64,000 bases of DNA from NCBI RefSeq assembly GCF_024643205.1, contig NZ_JAMKQJ010000005.1:186001-250000 (forward strand), in the 5' to 3' direction. The notes beneath the pieces were generated by a model. The model saw only the letters and a list, made by a program, of their open reading frames with translations, was not told the origin of the DNA and did not search any database. The position numbers and the translations under genes were made by a program. This DNA is from Parapedobacter tibetensis (lineage in GTDB: Bacteria > Bacteroidota > Bacteroidia > Sphingobacteriales > Sphingobacteriaceae). Shown one piece after another: positions 8,416-16,782 of the stretch (its first letter is position 1; the number at the start of each line of letters is the position of its first letter).

Positions 8416-9258
8416 ATGAAATACAGCGAAGTCATATTTACATGCGAAGGCGGAGAAGATTGGCATCGGGATCTATTGATTCACGACTTGGCAAACATGG
8501 GTTTCGATACCTTTGAGCACCGAGATAAGGAGTTTGCCGCCTACATAGCTTCCGAACAGCTTGATTTGCATTCCTTGGAATCATTGTTGATACATCAACC
8601 TGTTGATTTTGGTGTCACTTATGTGGTTAATGAAATTCTCCCACAGAATTGGAACGAGGTATGGGAAAGTAACTTTGAACCGGTTGTGGTTGCGGATCAA
8701 TGTTACATACGCGCCACTTTTCATGCACCAGAGCCATCTTATCCATACGAAATCATCATTGACCCCAAGATGGCATTCGGCACAGGTCATCATCAAACAA
8801 CCTCGTTGATGATACATTATATGCTTGAGACAACGTTTTTTGGGAAAAGTATACTGGACATGGGCTGTGGTACAGGTATATTGGCTATTTTAGCCGCTAA
8901 ACTTGGTGCATCAAGCGTACTGGCCATCGATAACGATCCCGTAAGTGTTGCGAGTGTAGAGGAAAACAAAGCATTGAACGGAGTTGAGCATATTTTGACC
9001 CAATGCGGCTCCATTGACTTGGTTGCAAACCAGCAATTTGACATTATATTGGCAAACATTAATCGCAATATTTTATTAAATCAATTGGGCACTTACTCCC
9101 AAACCTTGAAAATAGGCGGGATATTGTATATGAGTGGATTCTATGATGGGGATGACTTGAAGACATTGATAACAGCCTGTGCAAAGCATGAGCTGGATTA
9201 CGATGGACACAAGGAGATGGACGGCTGGGTAGCCGGACGGTTCATTAAAAAGGAATAG
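8416..9258 (+). CDS. prmA: Ribosomal protein L11 methyltransferase
   Basis: A 280-residue SAM-dependent methyltransferase that trimethylates ribosomal protein L11. The conserved FGTGHHQTT segment precedes the SAM-binding motif LDMGCGTGILAI (near residues 146-157). The acidic residue in AIDNDP and the catalytic-site segment LANINRNIL (the NxxxN-type motif) are also visible. Placement between tpiA and mpl with gaps of 24 and 2 bases suggests one transcript. Confidence 0.93.
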   Translation: MKYSEVIFTCEGGEDWHRDLLIHDLANMGFDTFEHRDKEFAAYIASEQLDLHSLESLLIHQPVDFGVTYVVNEILPQNWNEVWESNFEPVVVADQCYIRATFHAPEPSYPYEIIIDPKMAFGTGHHQTTSLMIHYMLETTFFGKSILDMGCGTGILAILAAKLGASSVLAIDNDPVSVASVEENKALNGVEHILTQCGSIDLVANQQFDIILANINRNILLNQLGTYSQTLKIGGILYMSGFYDGDDLKTLITACAKHELDYDGHKEMDGWVAGRFIKKE

Positions 9259-9260
9259 TT

Positions 9261-10619
9261 ATGCGAGTACACTTTATTGCCATTGGAGGCAGTATCATGC
9301 ACAATCTTGCCATTGCATTGGCCAAGAAAGGGTATATGGTAAGCGGTTCCGACGACCATATCTATGAGCCGTCGAGAACCAACCTTGCCAAGGAGGGGTT
9401 GCTTCCAGCATTAGGGTGGTACCCGGAAACCATTACTGCGGATATTGACGCGGTGGTATTGGGAATGCATGCCAAAGCCGATAATCCCGAGTTGCTGAAA
9501 GCCAAGGAAATGGAGGTCCGCATTTATTCCTACCCCGAGTTTATCTATGAGCAAACAAAAGAAAAAATAAGAGTAGTGATAGGGGGGAGTCATGGTAAAA
9601 CTACCATAACGAGCATCATCATGCACGTACTTAAATCAATAGGAAGGGATTTCGATTATTTAGTAGGAGCAAAGCTTGATGAATTTGAGTACATGGTGAG
9701 GCTTACCAAGGATGCACCGCTCGCCATCATTGAAGGGGATGAGTATTTGGCTTCACCGGTGGATCAGCGGCCAAAGTTTCACCTGTATAAACCTAACATT
9801 GCCTTAATAAGTGGAGTAGCATGGGACCATGTCAATGCATTCCCTACGTTTGATAATTATGTGGAACAATTTAGATTATTCATTAAAAGTATTGAACCTA
9901 AGGGGACGTTGGTATATAACAAGGAAGATAAGAAGCTTCAGGAGATTGTCCTTGAGGACCAGTCCAAGATAAACAAACATGGCTACCGAACTCCTGAGTA
10001 TACCATCAACAAAGGAATTACATACATGCATACACATATCGGTAATATTCCGTTACAAGTCTTTGGCAAGCATAATTTGTCTAATATAGCGGCGGCATTT
10101 ACGGTCTGTGAGTGGTTAGGGGTTAGCCGTGAAGAGTTTTATACGGAGATAAAACAATTTAAAGGAGCTTCGCGACGTTTAGAGTATGTGGCAAGTGATA
10201 ATGATAGTGTCGTTTATCAGGATTTTGCACATACCCCCACCAAATTAAGGGCAAGCATTCATGCTGTTAAAGAACAGTTTCCGGGCAAAGCATTGGTAGC
10301 CATCGTTGAATTGCATACCTATAGCAGTCTCAATGAAGCATACCTGAATGAGTATAAGGGTACCATGCAAGATGCAGAATACCCTGCAGTATTTATCAAT
10401 AAGGAAGCATTGAAACAAAGAAACGCCGATACCATTTCGGAAGATACACTGAAGAAAGCATTCGATCAGCCCAATTTGGTGTACTTTAGTGATATAGAAG
10501 GCATAAAGAATTACCTTGAGAAGATGGATCCGGTTGGAAAGAATTTATTATTCATGAGTTCAGGAAACTATGGGGGTATCAACTTAGTTAATTTTGCCGA
10601 TAAATTCCTATTAAAGTAA
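9261..10619 (+). CDS. mpl: Mur-ligase-family Mpl-like murein peptide ligase
   Basis: A 452-residue Mur ligase of the Mpl type. The N-terminal Rossmann start HFIAIGGSIMHNLAIALAKKG is followed by the ATP-binding GGSHGKTTITS near residue 108, and then by GDEY and HNLSNIAAA family motifs. Mpl joins the recycled tripeptide L-Ala-gamma-D-Glu-meso-DAP to UDP-MurNAc, so it acts in peptidoglycan recycling in the cytoplasm. The stop of prmA and this start are 2 bases apart. The dipeptide epimerase and the dipeptidases further along the window fit the same theme. Confidence 0.88.
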   Translation: MRVHFIAIGGSIMHNLAIALAKKGYMVSGSDDHIYEPSRTNLAKEGLLPALGWYPETITADIDAVVLGMHAKADNPELLKAKEMEVRIYSYPEFIYEQTKEKIRVVIGGSHGKTTITSIIMHVLKSIGRDFDYLVGAKLDEFEYMVRLTKDAPLAIIEGDEYLASPVDQRPKFHLYKPNIALISGVAWDHVNAFPTFDNYVEQFRLFIKSIEPKGTLVYNKEDKKLQEIVLEDQSKINKHGYRTPEYTINKGITYMHTHIGNIPLQVFGKHNLSNIAAAFTVCEWLGVSREEFYTEIKQFKGASRRLEYVASDNDSVVYQDFAHTPTKLRASIHAVKEQFPGKALVAIVELHTYSSLNEAYLNEYKGTMQDAEYPAVFINKEALKQRNADTISEDTLKKAFDQPNLVYFSDIEGIKNYLEKMDPVGKNLLFMSSGNYGGINLVNFADKFLLK

Positions 10620-10697
10620 AACTTTAGCTATCTTAGTTTCCCAATAGGAAAATAAATTCAAGACAACTACTTAAATTTTAACATACTATCTTACCAA

Positions 10698-11036
10698 ATG
10701 AATGCATTAGGAAAAAAAATCAGACTATTAAGACACCAAAAGGGATGGAGTCAAGAGGATGTAGCCAAACGGCTTGATATATCCATACCAGCTTTTTCCA
10801 AGATAGAAACAGGGATAACAGATGTAAATCTATCGAGACTTGACCAAATATCTAGACTATTTGGTTTAACCATGGTTCAATTATTGGCTACCAACGATTC
10901 GGAAGAAGAGAAAAAATACGTTTCGGAATTGGCCGTGGCTAACAAAAAGCTTCAAGATCGTGATACAGAAGTGATAGAATTACAAAAAAAGGTAATCGAT
11001 CTTTACGAATTGCTTCATAAAAAATCTACTGTGTAA
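10698..11036 (+). CDS. XRE-family transcriptional regulator with coiled-coil tail
   Basis: A 112-residue DNA-binding protein. An HTH_XRE domain spans residues ~5-63 (KIRLLRHQKGWSQEDVAKRL, then ISIPAFSKIETG). The C-terminal third is heptad-like and charged (LAVANKKLQDRDTEVIELQK and LYELLHKK), probably a dimerising coiled coil. Small regulators with this layout are common in Bacteroidota, but targets are unknown. Two inverted repeats lie just downstream and are candidate binding sites. Confidence 0.88.
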   Translation: MNALGKKIRLLRHQKGWSQEDVAKRLDISIPAFSKIETGITDVNLSRLDQISRLFGLTMVQLLATNDSEEEKKYVSELAVANKKLQDRDTEVIELQKKVIDLYELLHKKSTV

Positions 11037-11070
11037 CCCTCTATCACCAGGAGGACCTTTAAAAAAACCA

Positions 11071-11111
11071 ATCACATCTACTGTGCTCTCCTTTGACATG
11101 GTAGATGTGAT
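11071..11111. repeat. Inverted repeat 1 downstream of the XRE gene
   Basis: An 11-bp perfect inverted repeat ATCACATCTAC/GTAGATGTGAT with a 19-base spacer. No T-run follows. It could be an operator or a transcript-end hairpin. Confidence 0.6.
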
Positions 11112-11138
11112 AGAATTAAATTTTCGGATTCGAGATAA

Positions 11139-11164
11139 ATCTCACTATTATACGATGGTGAGAT
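11139..11164. repeat. Inverted repeat 2 downstream of the XRE gene
   Basis: A 7-bp perfect inverted repeat ATCTCAC/GTGAGAT with a 12-base spacer, 27 bases after the first repeat. It lies between the XRE gene and the convergent acidic-protein gene. Function unknown. Confidence 0.5.
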
Positions 11165-11241
11165 GACATAGGTATGGCCTTGGGATGCCCATATACGTTG
11201 TGGTAAGTAATGGTTGCTTTCGAATATGAAGTTTTTTATTG

Positions 11242-11445
11242 TCAATAATCGTCGTCGTCATCGAAGTCCTCGAAATCGTCTAACGAGTCAAGCTCATCCA
11301 ATTCAAAGCTATCCTCGTCATCGAAAAGATCATCCGAATCATCTTCATCTTCATCTTCGGGCCCACCATCATCAAACGTAAGCCGAATGTCATCTTCCAA
11401 AACCGCTAATTCATTGTCATGCATCATTGGCGTTTCCATAATCAT
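11242..11445 (-). CDS. Small, extremely acidic hypothetical protein
   Basis: A 67-residue protein whose C-terminal 45 residues are mostly Asp and Glu, ending in EDFDDDDDY, with no Cys, Lys or predicted membrane segment. I do not recognise a family. Such DNA-mimic-like composition occurs in histone/HU-binding and anti-restriction proteins, but low-complexity acidic tails also occur without that role. It lies 163 bases downstream of scpB on the same strand. The coherent Met start and stop, and the AT-rich flank, support a real gene. Confidence 0.6.
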   Translation of the reverse strand: MIMETPMMHDNELAVLEDDIRLTFDDGGPEDEDEDDSDDLFDDEDSFELDELDSLDDFEDFDDDDDY

Positions 11446-11608
11446 CCTTGATTGTGTATTGTAGTTTTATTTAGGATAAAAATAACAAGTTTTTGATTTC
11501 AAATCATTTTTTTTACAAAAAAAATGTTAGCTGCAAAAGGCTAGTAATGAATGGGGTTAAATATAAGGTGCACCATGGAACTCATAAAGCCATTGGCGAT
11601 GGATCATT

Positions 11609-12169
11609 TCAATCGCTTGTTTCGCCTATCGCATTGTCTTCGGGTACGATTTCCTTCAACTTCGGTAAGTCGGCGGTACTGTCAATGCCAAAGTGGTCCA
11701 TAAACAAATCGCTCGTACCATATAGGATTGGCCTTCCCAGCGCATCTGCCTTGCCTACAATTTTTACCAGCTCCTTTTCGAGCAGACGTTGCAAGGAATA
11801 ATCGCAATTCACGCCGCGGATTTGTTCGATTTCCAATTTCGTGATGGGCTGGCGGTAGGCCACGATCGCCAAAGTTTCCAAGGCGGCTTGGCTCAGTTTC
11901 TTTTTCGCGCGGTGCGTCTGCAGCAGGTTAATGGTTTCGTAATATTGCGGTTTGGTCAAAAATTGATATCCGGTATTTACTGATTTCAATTCCAGCACAT
12001 GGTTTTCTTGAAGGTAGCGGCTTTTTATTTCGTCAAGCGCAGCATGGATGGTCTGTTCATCGATATCGATGCCTATGGAAGCCTCGATAACATGCTTGAT
12101 TTCTGCCACATTGATGCCGTATTCGGAAGCATACACAAGGGCCTCTATTTGTTGACTTAAGTTTTTCAA
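11609..12169 (-). CDS. scpB: Segregation and condensation protein B
   Basis: A 186-residue ScpB, the winged-helix (kleisin-interacting) subunit that works with ScpA and SMC in chromosome condensation. The N-terminal QIEALVYASEYGINVAEI and the diagnostic AALETLAIVAYRQPITKLEI and EQIRGVNCDYSLQRLLEKEL segments are clear. It starts 13 bases after the mqnC stop on the minus strand and is probably co-transcribed with it. The C-terminus, after SDLFMDHFGI, is short and acidic as usual. Confidence 0.95.
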   Translation of the reverse strand: MKNLSQQIEALVYASEYGINVAEIKHVIEASIGIDIDEQTIHAALDEIKSRYLQENHVLELKSVNTGYQFLTKPQYYETINLLQTHRAKKKLSQAALETLAIVAYRQPITKLEIEQIRGVNCDYSLQRLLEKELVKIVGKADALGRPILYGTSDLFMDHFGIDSTADLPKLKEIVPEDNAIGETSD

Positions 12170-12182
12170 GCGTATTTAGGAA

Positions 12183-13307
12183 TTAATAATCGATGACTTG
12201 CTCCTCCATGGTTTCCGGTATTTCCCTGAAATCATATTTCTGCGTACGCAGTTGCGGTTGAAAGCCGGCCTCCCGGATTGCATCTTGTATGGACGAGGAT
12301 GTAAACCGATGTGGTGCGCCAGCGGCAGATACCACATTCTCCTCGATCATAATGGATCCGAAATCATTGGCACCTGCATGCAGGCAAAGCTGTGCTACTC
12401 GTTTCCCTACCGTAAGCCATGAGGCTTGGATGTTTTTGATGTTAGGTAACATGATGCGGCTTAACGCAATCATCCGGATATATTCTTCACCAGTTACATC
12501 ATTGGTAATGCCCCTCAGGCGTTTGAGCAAGGTGCCGTCATCTTGGAAAGGCCATGGGATGAAAGCAATAAATCCGTATGTACCCGCTGGCCGTTCCTCC
12601 TGTACCTGCCGTATCCATACCATATGTTCAAATCGTTCTGCAATAGTCTCGATATGGCCGAACATCATGGTGGATGAGGTGGGTAAATCAATCTTATGGG
12701 CAGCACGCATCACATCGAGCCATTCTTTACCACCGCATTTCCCTTTTGATATGAGACGCCTTACCCGGTCATTTAATATCTCTGCGCCCGCTCCAGGCAG
12801 TGAATCAAGACCGGATTCTTTCAGAGCAATGAGTACATCAAGATGACTCATCCCCTCCAATTTGGCAATATGGGCAATTTCGGGTGGGCCTAGTGAATGC
12901 AACTTCAATGTCGGATACAAGGTCTTCAACTCCCTGAAGAGGTCGGTGTAAAACTTCAATCCCAAATCGGGATGATGCCCCCCTTGTAAAAGCAATTGGT
13001 CACCTCCATAGCGGAATGTTTCTGCTATCTTCTGTTTGTATGTTTCAATATCGGTGATATAACTTTCCTCATGGCCGGGCCTACGAAAGAAATTGCAAAA
13101 TTTACAATTAGCGATGCAAACATTAGTCGTGTTGACATTCCGGTCGATTTGCCAGGTCACTTTGCCGTGGGGTACTTGTATCTTGCGCAATTCATCCGCC
13201 ACAAAAATAAGGTCGGCCGTAGACGCATTGTTGTATAAATAGATCCCCTCGTCAATCGAAAGAAAGTCGAAATCAAGGGCCCGCTTAAGCAATTTGTCAG
13301 TATTCAT
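12183..13307 (-). CDS. mqnC: Cyclic dehypoxanthinyl futalosine synthase (radical SAM)
   Basis: This radical-SAM enzyme cyclises dehypoxanthinyl futalosine in the futalosine route to menaquinone. The [4Fe-4S] motif CIANCKFC places C64, C68 and C71 in the expected CX3CX2C spacing. LLLQGGHHPDL, HSLGPPEI, GLDSLPGAGAEIL and FIPWPFQ are typical of MqnC rather than MqnE. Start is set at ATG 13307 because a strong -7 box occupies 13314-13321 and would exclude the upstream in-frame ATG at 13316. It is followed by scpB. Confidence 0.92.
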   Translation of the reverse strand: MNTDKLLKRALDFDFLSIDEGIYLYNNASTADLIFVADELRKIQVPHGKVTWQIDRNVNTTNVCIANCKFCNFFRRPGHEESYITDIETYKQKIAETFRYGGDQLLLQGGHHPDLGLKFYTDLFRELKTLYPTLKLHSLGPPEIAHIAKLEGMSHLDVLIALKESGLDSLPGAGAEILNDRVRRLISKGKCGGKEWLDVMRAAHKIDLPTSSTMMFGHIETIAERFEHMVWIRQVQEERPAGTYGFIAFIPWPFQDDGTLLKRLRGITNDVTGEEYIRMIALSRIMLPNIKNIQASWLTVGKRVAQLCLHAGANDFGSIMIEENVVSAAGAPHRFTSSSIQDAIREAGFQPQLRTQKYDFREIPETMEEQVIDY

Positions 13308-13313
13308 GATAAG

Positions 13314-13345
13314 CAAAGATACACAGTTTATAAATAAACCTCAAA
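13314..13345 (-). promoter_or_regulatory. Promoter of mqnC (near-leaderless)
   Basis: Reading the minus strand: TTTG (13345-13342), 20-base spacer, TATCTTTG (13321-13314), then only 6 bases to ATG 13307. The box is an exact TAnnTTTG match with the same 20-base spacing as the rpmE2 and fecI promoters. The transcript would begin at or just before the start codon. Confidence 0.75.
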
Positions 13346-13346
13346 C

Positions 13347-14504
13347 CTATGGGGTTTTGGCAGGTGCCAACTTAAGCAACATGCCCGGGCCTTCGGTAAG
13401 CACATAAATATAACCATCGGGACTTTGGGCTATTTGGCGCACACGTCCAATATCTTGGAGTAATTTTTCTTCATGCGTGTATTTCCCGTTGGAAACTTCT
13501 ATACGGGCCACATGCATCAATGCCAGTGCCCCTGCAAATATATTTCCTTGCCATTCAGGATATTTATCCCCCGTATAGAATAATAGCCCGCAAGTGGCTA
13601 TGGATGGTGTCCAATAATGAATAGGCTGCTCCATCCCTTCTTTTTCCGTAAGGTCCGAAATGATGGCTCCGCTATAGTCAATACCATAGGTGATCACAGG
13701 CCATCCATAATTCTTTCCTTTTTCAACGATATTGAGCTCATCACCACCGCGCGGACCGTGTTCAGTAGCATAGATGATGTCTGTGGAACTATCGTATACA
13801 ATACCTTGTACGTTGCGGTGCCCATATGACCAAATGCTAGGTTTGGCAGTTGGGTTATCTACAAAGGGATTATCGTTGGGAATACGTCCATCATCATGCA
13901 GCCGATGCACCTTGCCCATATCATTCGAAAGATTTTGGGCATTTTCCTTGGTGCCACGTTCGCCGGTACTGAAAAATAAGTATCCATTATTGTCAAAAAT
14001 AATCCGGCTGCCGAAATGCACTCCCGAGGTGGATAATGGCATAGTTTGATATAACTCTTCCAGATGAGTTACCTGGTTGCCCTCCAGCTTGAAGCGAATT
14101 AGTGTGGTACTACCCCCATCTTGTCCCGGTTTGGCATAGGTGACATATACCCATCCATTATCTGCATATTGCGGGTGCAGCTGGATATCCATCAAGCCAC
14201 CCTGCCCGCGTTCATAAGTTTCCGGAAATCCAGTAAGCTTTTGGCCAGTGTATTTCTCGTTTTCAAACACCAATATTTCGCCTTTGCGTTCCGTCACTAA
14301 TAAACGACCATCGGGCAGCCAAGCCATACCCCAAGGATTGTCAAGCCCGGTATGGAGCGTATCAACGTAGAAACTAGCCTTTTCAGAAGTGATTGGTTCG
14401 CCTGTTCTGTGTTCAGCGTCACCGTTGTGCTGTCCATTGCTTTCGCAAGCAGCTAATAAGGCACCGGCAACAAGTGTGCTTAATAATAGATGGTATGGTT
14501 TCAT
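13347..14504 (-). CDS. PQQ-type sugar dehydrogenase (soluble glucose dehydrogenase family), lipoprotein
   Basis: A 385-residue exported lipoprotein. The signal ends in LLAAC with the lipidated Cys at residue 20. Six-bladed beta-propeller features of the glucose/sorbosone dehydrogenase (YliI/Asd-like) family are visible: LDNPWGMAWLPDGRLLVTER, GGLMDIQLHP, YSYGHRN-type YGHRNVQG, EHGPRGGDELN and NYGWPVITYG. The family oxidises aldose sugars with PQQ in the periplasm; PQQ supply genes are not in the window. The ATG at 14504 is chosen over one 13 codons upstream because it gives a proper signal peptide. The start of mqnC's promoter abuts its stop. Confidence 0.88.
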   Translation of the reverse strand: MKPYHLLLSTLVAGALLAACESNGQHNGDAEHRTGEPITSEKASFYVDTLHTGLDNPWGMAWLPDGRLLVTERKGEILVFENEKYTGQKLTGFPETYERGQGGLMDIQLHPQYADNGWVYVTYAKPGQDGGSTTLIRFKLEGNQVTHLEELYQTMPLSTSGVHFGSRIIFDNNGYLFFSTGERGTKENAQNLSNDMGKVHRLHDDGRIPNDNPFVDNPTAKPSIWSYGHRNVQGIVYDSSTDIIYATEHGPRGGDELNIVEKGKNYGWPVITYGIDYSGAIISDLTEKEGMEQPIHYWTPSIATCGLLFYTGDKYPEWQGNIFAGALALMHVARIEVSNGKYTHEEKLLQDIGRVRQIAQSPDGYIYVLTEGPGMLLKLAPAKTP

Positions 14505-14652
14505 TCGAAAAATAATTATGTGGGACAGTACCAAAGTATGCAATTGCTTTTTTTAATAATCAAAGATATGAAACCATCATGATTTTTCAAACCACACAGT
14601 GGGATGAATAAATCTGATAGCTTCATCACAACTGAAAAAGCAAATTTAAACA

Positions 14653-14754
14653 GATGAAACCTGCATGAGCTACCGCTCAAAAAAGGGCATGAATAAGACA
14701 GCTCATGCAAGCTTCATTGCCGTTAAAGAACAATTTATTCTAATGAAAAATAGC
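14653..14754. repeat. Dispersed intergenic element, copy B
   Basis: Left arm GATGAAACCTGCATGAGCT (14653-14671) pairs with right arm AGCTCATGCAAGCTTCATT (14700-14718), 16 of 19 positions, across a 28-base spacer. The right end is TTTATTCTAATGAAAAATAGC, as in copy A. It sits in the 485-base gap between the sugar dehydrogenase and the ECF sigma gene. The rest of that gap holds only AT-rich sequence and the sigma promoter. Confidence 0.85.
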
Positions 14755-14932
14755 TGCATCAATAAGAGGAGGGTGCAGATTAGATTTCCGTTTGTGGCCT
14801 AAAAAGGTTCACGCAAAGTCACAAAGACGCCACCTTAGTGCCCGCTGTTAAAACAATATTAAAATAAAATAATGTAAACAACTGTAAATAAATGATTAAA
14901 CGTTTCATTGTGCTGAATGCATGCCGCTACTA

Positions 14933-14963
14933 TTGCATATCTGTAACCAAATTGTTATGTTTG
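14933..14963 (+). promoter_or_regulatory. Promoter of the first ECF sigma gene
   Basis: TTG (14933-14935), 20-base spacer, TATGTTTG (14956-14963). The box overlaps the possible ATG codons at 14921 and 14957, which argues for translation starting downstream at TTG 14990. Confidence 0.7.
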
Positions 14964-14989
14964 TGTCTGCCAATTTGCAAAGGATCCTG

Positions 14990-15574
14990 TTGAAAAATAA
15001 GCCTGCCATCGAAACAGATACTGATTTGCTTGCCAAAATAAGCAAAGATGACCAAGTTGCTTTTAAGGAGCTGTACAAGCGATATTGGAAGCAATGTTAT
15101 CAGCAGGTTTTGCGACGGTCGGGAGACACTATGCTTGCAGAGGACCTTACACAGGGTGTATTTGTATCATTGTGGGAAAAAAGGAAGTCGGTGACCGTCA
15201 ATAATGTCTCTGCATATTTGTTTACGGCCTTACGCTTTAGGTTTATTACCTATTTAAAGTCGCAGATCCACGAAGAAACATACACTTCTCATTCCCTTCT
15301 TGAAGCATGTGATCCTCCTAATTCTGTGGAGATGGCCATGCGTATCAAGGAGTTAAATGAAGCTATTGATAAGGGTGTGGCCATGATGTCGCCTAAAACA
15401 AAAGCCATATACACCCTCAGTCGCACGGAACATTACTCCGTGAAAGAAATTGCCAATAAACTCAACCTATCCGAAAAGGCAGTGGAATACCATATCACCC
15501 AGTCGCTTAAGACCATGCGCCTGGCACTGAAAGATTTCCTACCCCTTATACTGCTTCTCCAAAAATTATTTTAA
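14990..15574 (+). CDS. RNA polymerase sigma-70 factor, ECF (FecI-like) family
   Basis: An ECF sigma factor. Region 2 includes AFKELYKRYWKQCYQQ and LAEDLTQGVFVSLWEK, and region 4 includes IANKLNLSEKAVEYHITQS. It belongs to the Bacteroidota expansion group that controls SusCD loci with a FecR partner. The start is uncertain: the frame is open upstream to ATG 14957 and ATG 14921, but a TAnnTTTG promoter box covers 14956-14963, while TTG 14990 has AAAGGA 5 bases before it. The fecR gene follows at 15681 and susC at 17174. Confidence 0.9.
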   Translation: MKNKPAIETDTDLLAKISKDDQVAFKELYKRYWKQCYQQVLRRSGDTMLAEDLTQGVFVSLWEKRKSVTVNNVSAYLFTALRFRFITYLKSQIHEETYTSHSLLEACDPPNSVEMAMRIKELNEAIDKGVAMMSPKTKAIYTLSRTEHYSVKEIANKLNLSEKAVEYHITQSLKTMRLALKDFLPLILLLQKLF

Positions 15575-15680
15575 TTATTTTTTAGGGATAGTTCCCTTTT
15601 GATAGACTACTATATAGAAGGGTGCTGTTGTAAGCATTACTAACCGAGTTATTGATATACACATTAACCCATGTTGAATC

Positions 15681-16733
15681 ATGAGTAGGGAAAATTTCCA
15701 CCGCCTATTGCAACGGTACTTGGACGGTCAATGTACCCCAGACGAAGAGCAATTGGTGCATCATTGGTACCAAATACTTGATAAAAACGATCAAAACGAG
15801 ATTACTCCTGCCAACGTGGACGCCATCGAAGATGCAATATGGGATAAAATTAACCAGCAAATTAATATTGGCCAAGCGGATACAAGTGTCAGGCAATTGG
15901 AATCAAACCCGAGGTCAAAGCGTGTCCGTTTTTGGTTGGTTGCCGCATCTGCCGCCGTGTTTTTGGTGGCCTCAAGCACTTTTATTTACCTTAGGATTGT
16001 TTGTTACCCTGTAAAACCTTCATTCGTGTCACAAGGGACCATGCCTGAGCATGACATCATCACGGTGAGGAATGACACAGAAAAACCCATGAAAGTCATT
16101 TTGGCCGACGAATCCTTTGTAGAACTGTCTCCGGGGGCATTATTTGAATATCCCAAGCGCTTTAAGACAACGGATAGAGAAGTACGATTGGTAGGAGATG
16201 CCTTTTTTGCGGTGGCTGCTAATGAGGAAAATCCATTTTGGGTATTCCATGAGGGAATGATTACCAAAGTACTGGGCACGAAGTTCAAAATAAGGGCCCC
16301 TAACGGGAAAGCCAATGGGGAAGTTATTGTATACGCTGGCAAGGTAGACGTATATTACAATGTGGATAGGCAAAGTTTTGTGAAGCGTATCCTATCCACT
16401 CCGGAAAAAGCATCCATCACGACCAATCAACGGGCCGTACTGCTCCCGAAGACCCTTAAGGAAACGGTAGTAGAAAACCCATTGCCCATCAGCAGGGAAG
16501 TGGATGCCATTCGGAATGAGACCTTCAGGGATATCCCTGTACCGGCTTTGGCTGAAACACTCAGCGGACTGTACGGGTTGGACGTGGTTGCTGGTGATAA
16601 CTTGGAGGGCATTACGTTTACTGGTGATATCAGCGGCGTCGGCCTGTTCAAGCAGTTGAATATCATCTGTACCGTTACCAATACACATTATGAGGTCGTC
16701 GGTACCACCATTTTTTTGAAAAGAAATCATTGA
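15681..16733 (+). CDS. FecR-family anti-sigma factor
   Basis: A 350-residue inner-membrane regulator. A short cytoplasmic N-terminal domain (RYLDGQCTPDEEQLVHHWYQ) binds the sigma factor. One membrane segment at about residues 75-97 (FWLVAASAAVFLVASSTFIY) follows. The periplasmic FecR domain has VILADESFVELSPGALFEYP and VLGTKFKIRAPNG, and a C-terminal DUF4974 domain (FRDIPVPALAETLSGLYGLD) would contact the STN domain of the TonB receptor. It completes the sigma-FecR-SusC signalling set with its neighbours. Confidence 0.93.
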   Translation: MSRENFHRLLQRYLDGQCTPDEEQLVHHWYQILDKNDQNEITPANVDAIEDAIWDKINQQINIGQADTSVRQLESNPRSKRVRFWLVAASAAVFLVASSTFIYLRIVCYPVKPSFVSQGTMPEHDIITVRNDTEKPMKVILADESFVELSPGALFEYPKRFKTTDREVRLVGDAFFAVAANEENPFWVFHEGMITKVLGTKFKIRAPNGKANGEVIVYAGKVDVYYNVDRQSFVKRILSTPEKASITTNQRAVLLPKTLKETVVENPLPISREVDAIRNETFRDIPVPALAETLSGLYGLDVVAGDNLEGITFTGDISGVGLFKQLNIICTVTNTHYEVVGTTIFLKRNH

Positions 16734-16782
16734 TCACAACCACACACAAATTTTTATACCAAACACACTAACGCATTAACTG

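Noticed and set aside
12289..12846. 185-codon plus-strand frame opposite mqnC
   Set aside because: It is antisense to a gene with intact radical-SAM motifs and shows no domain or signal of its own.
14805..14850. CGCAAAGTCACAAAGACGC-like sequence upstream of the sigma gene
   Set aside because: It resembles a low-complexity repeat common in many bacterial genomes; only one copy is visible here, so it cannot be called an element.
15583..15605. AGGGA/TCCCT hairpin after the first sigma gene as a terminator
   Set aside because: The stem is only 5 bp and termination there would cut off fecR, which belongs to the same unit.
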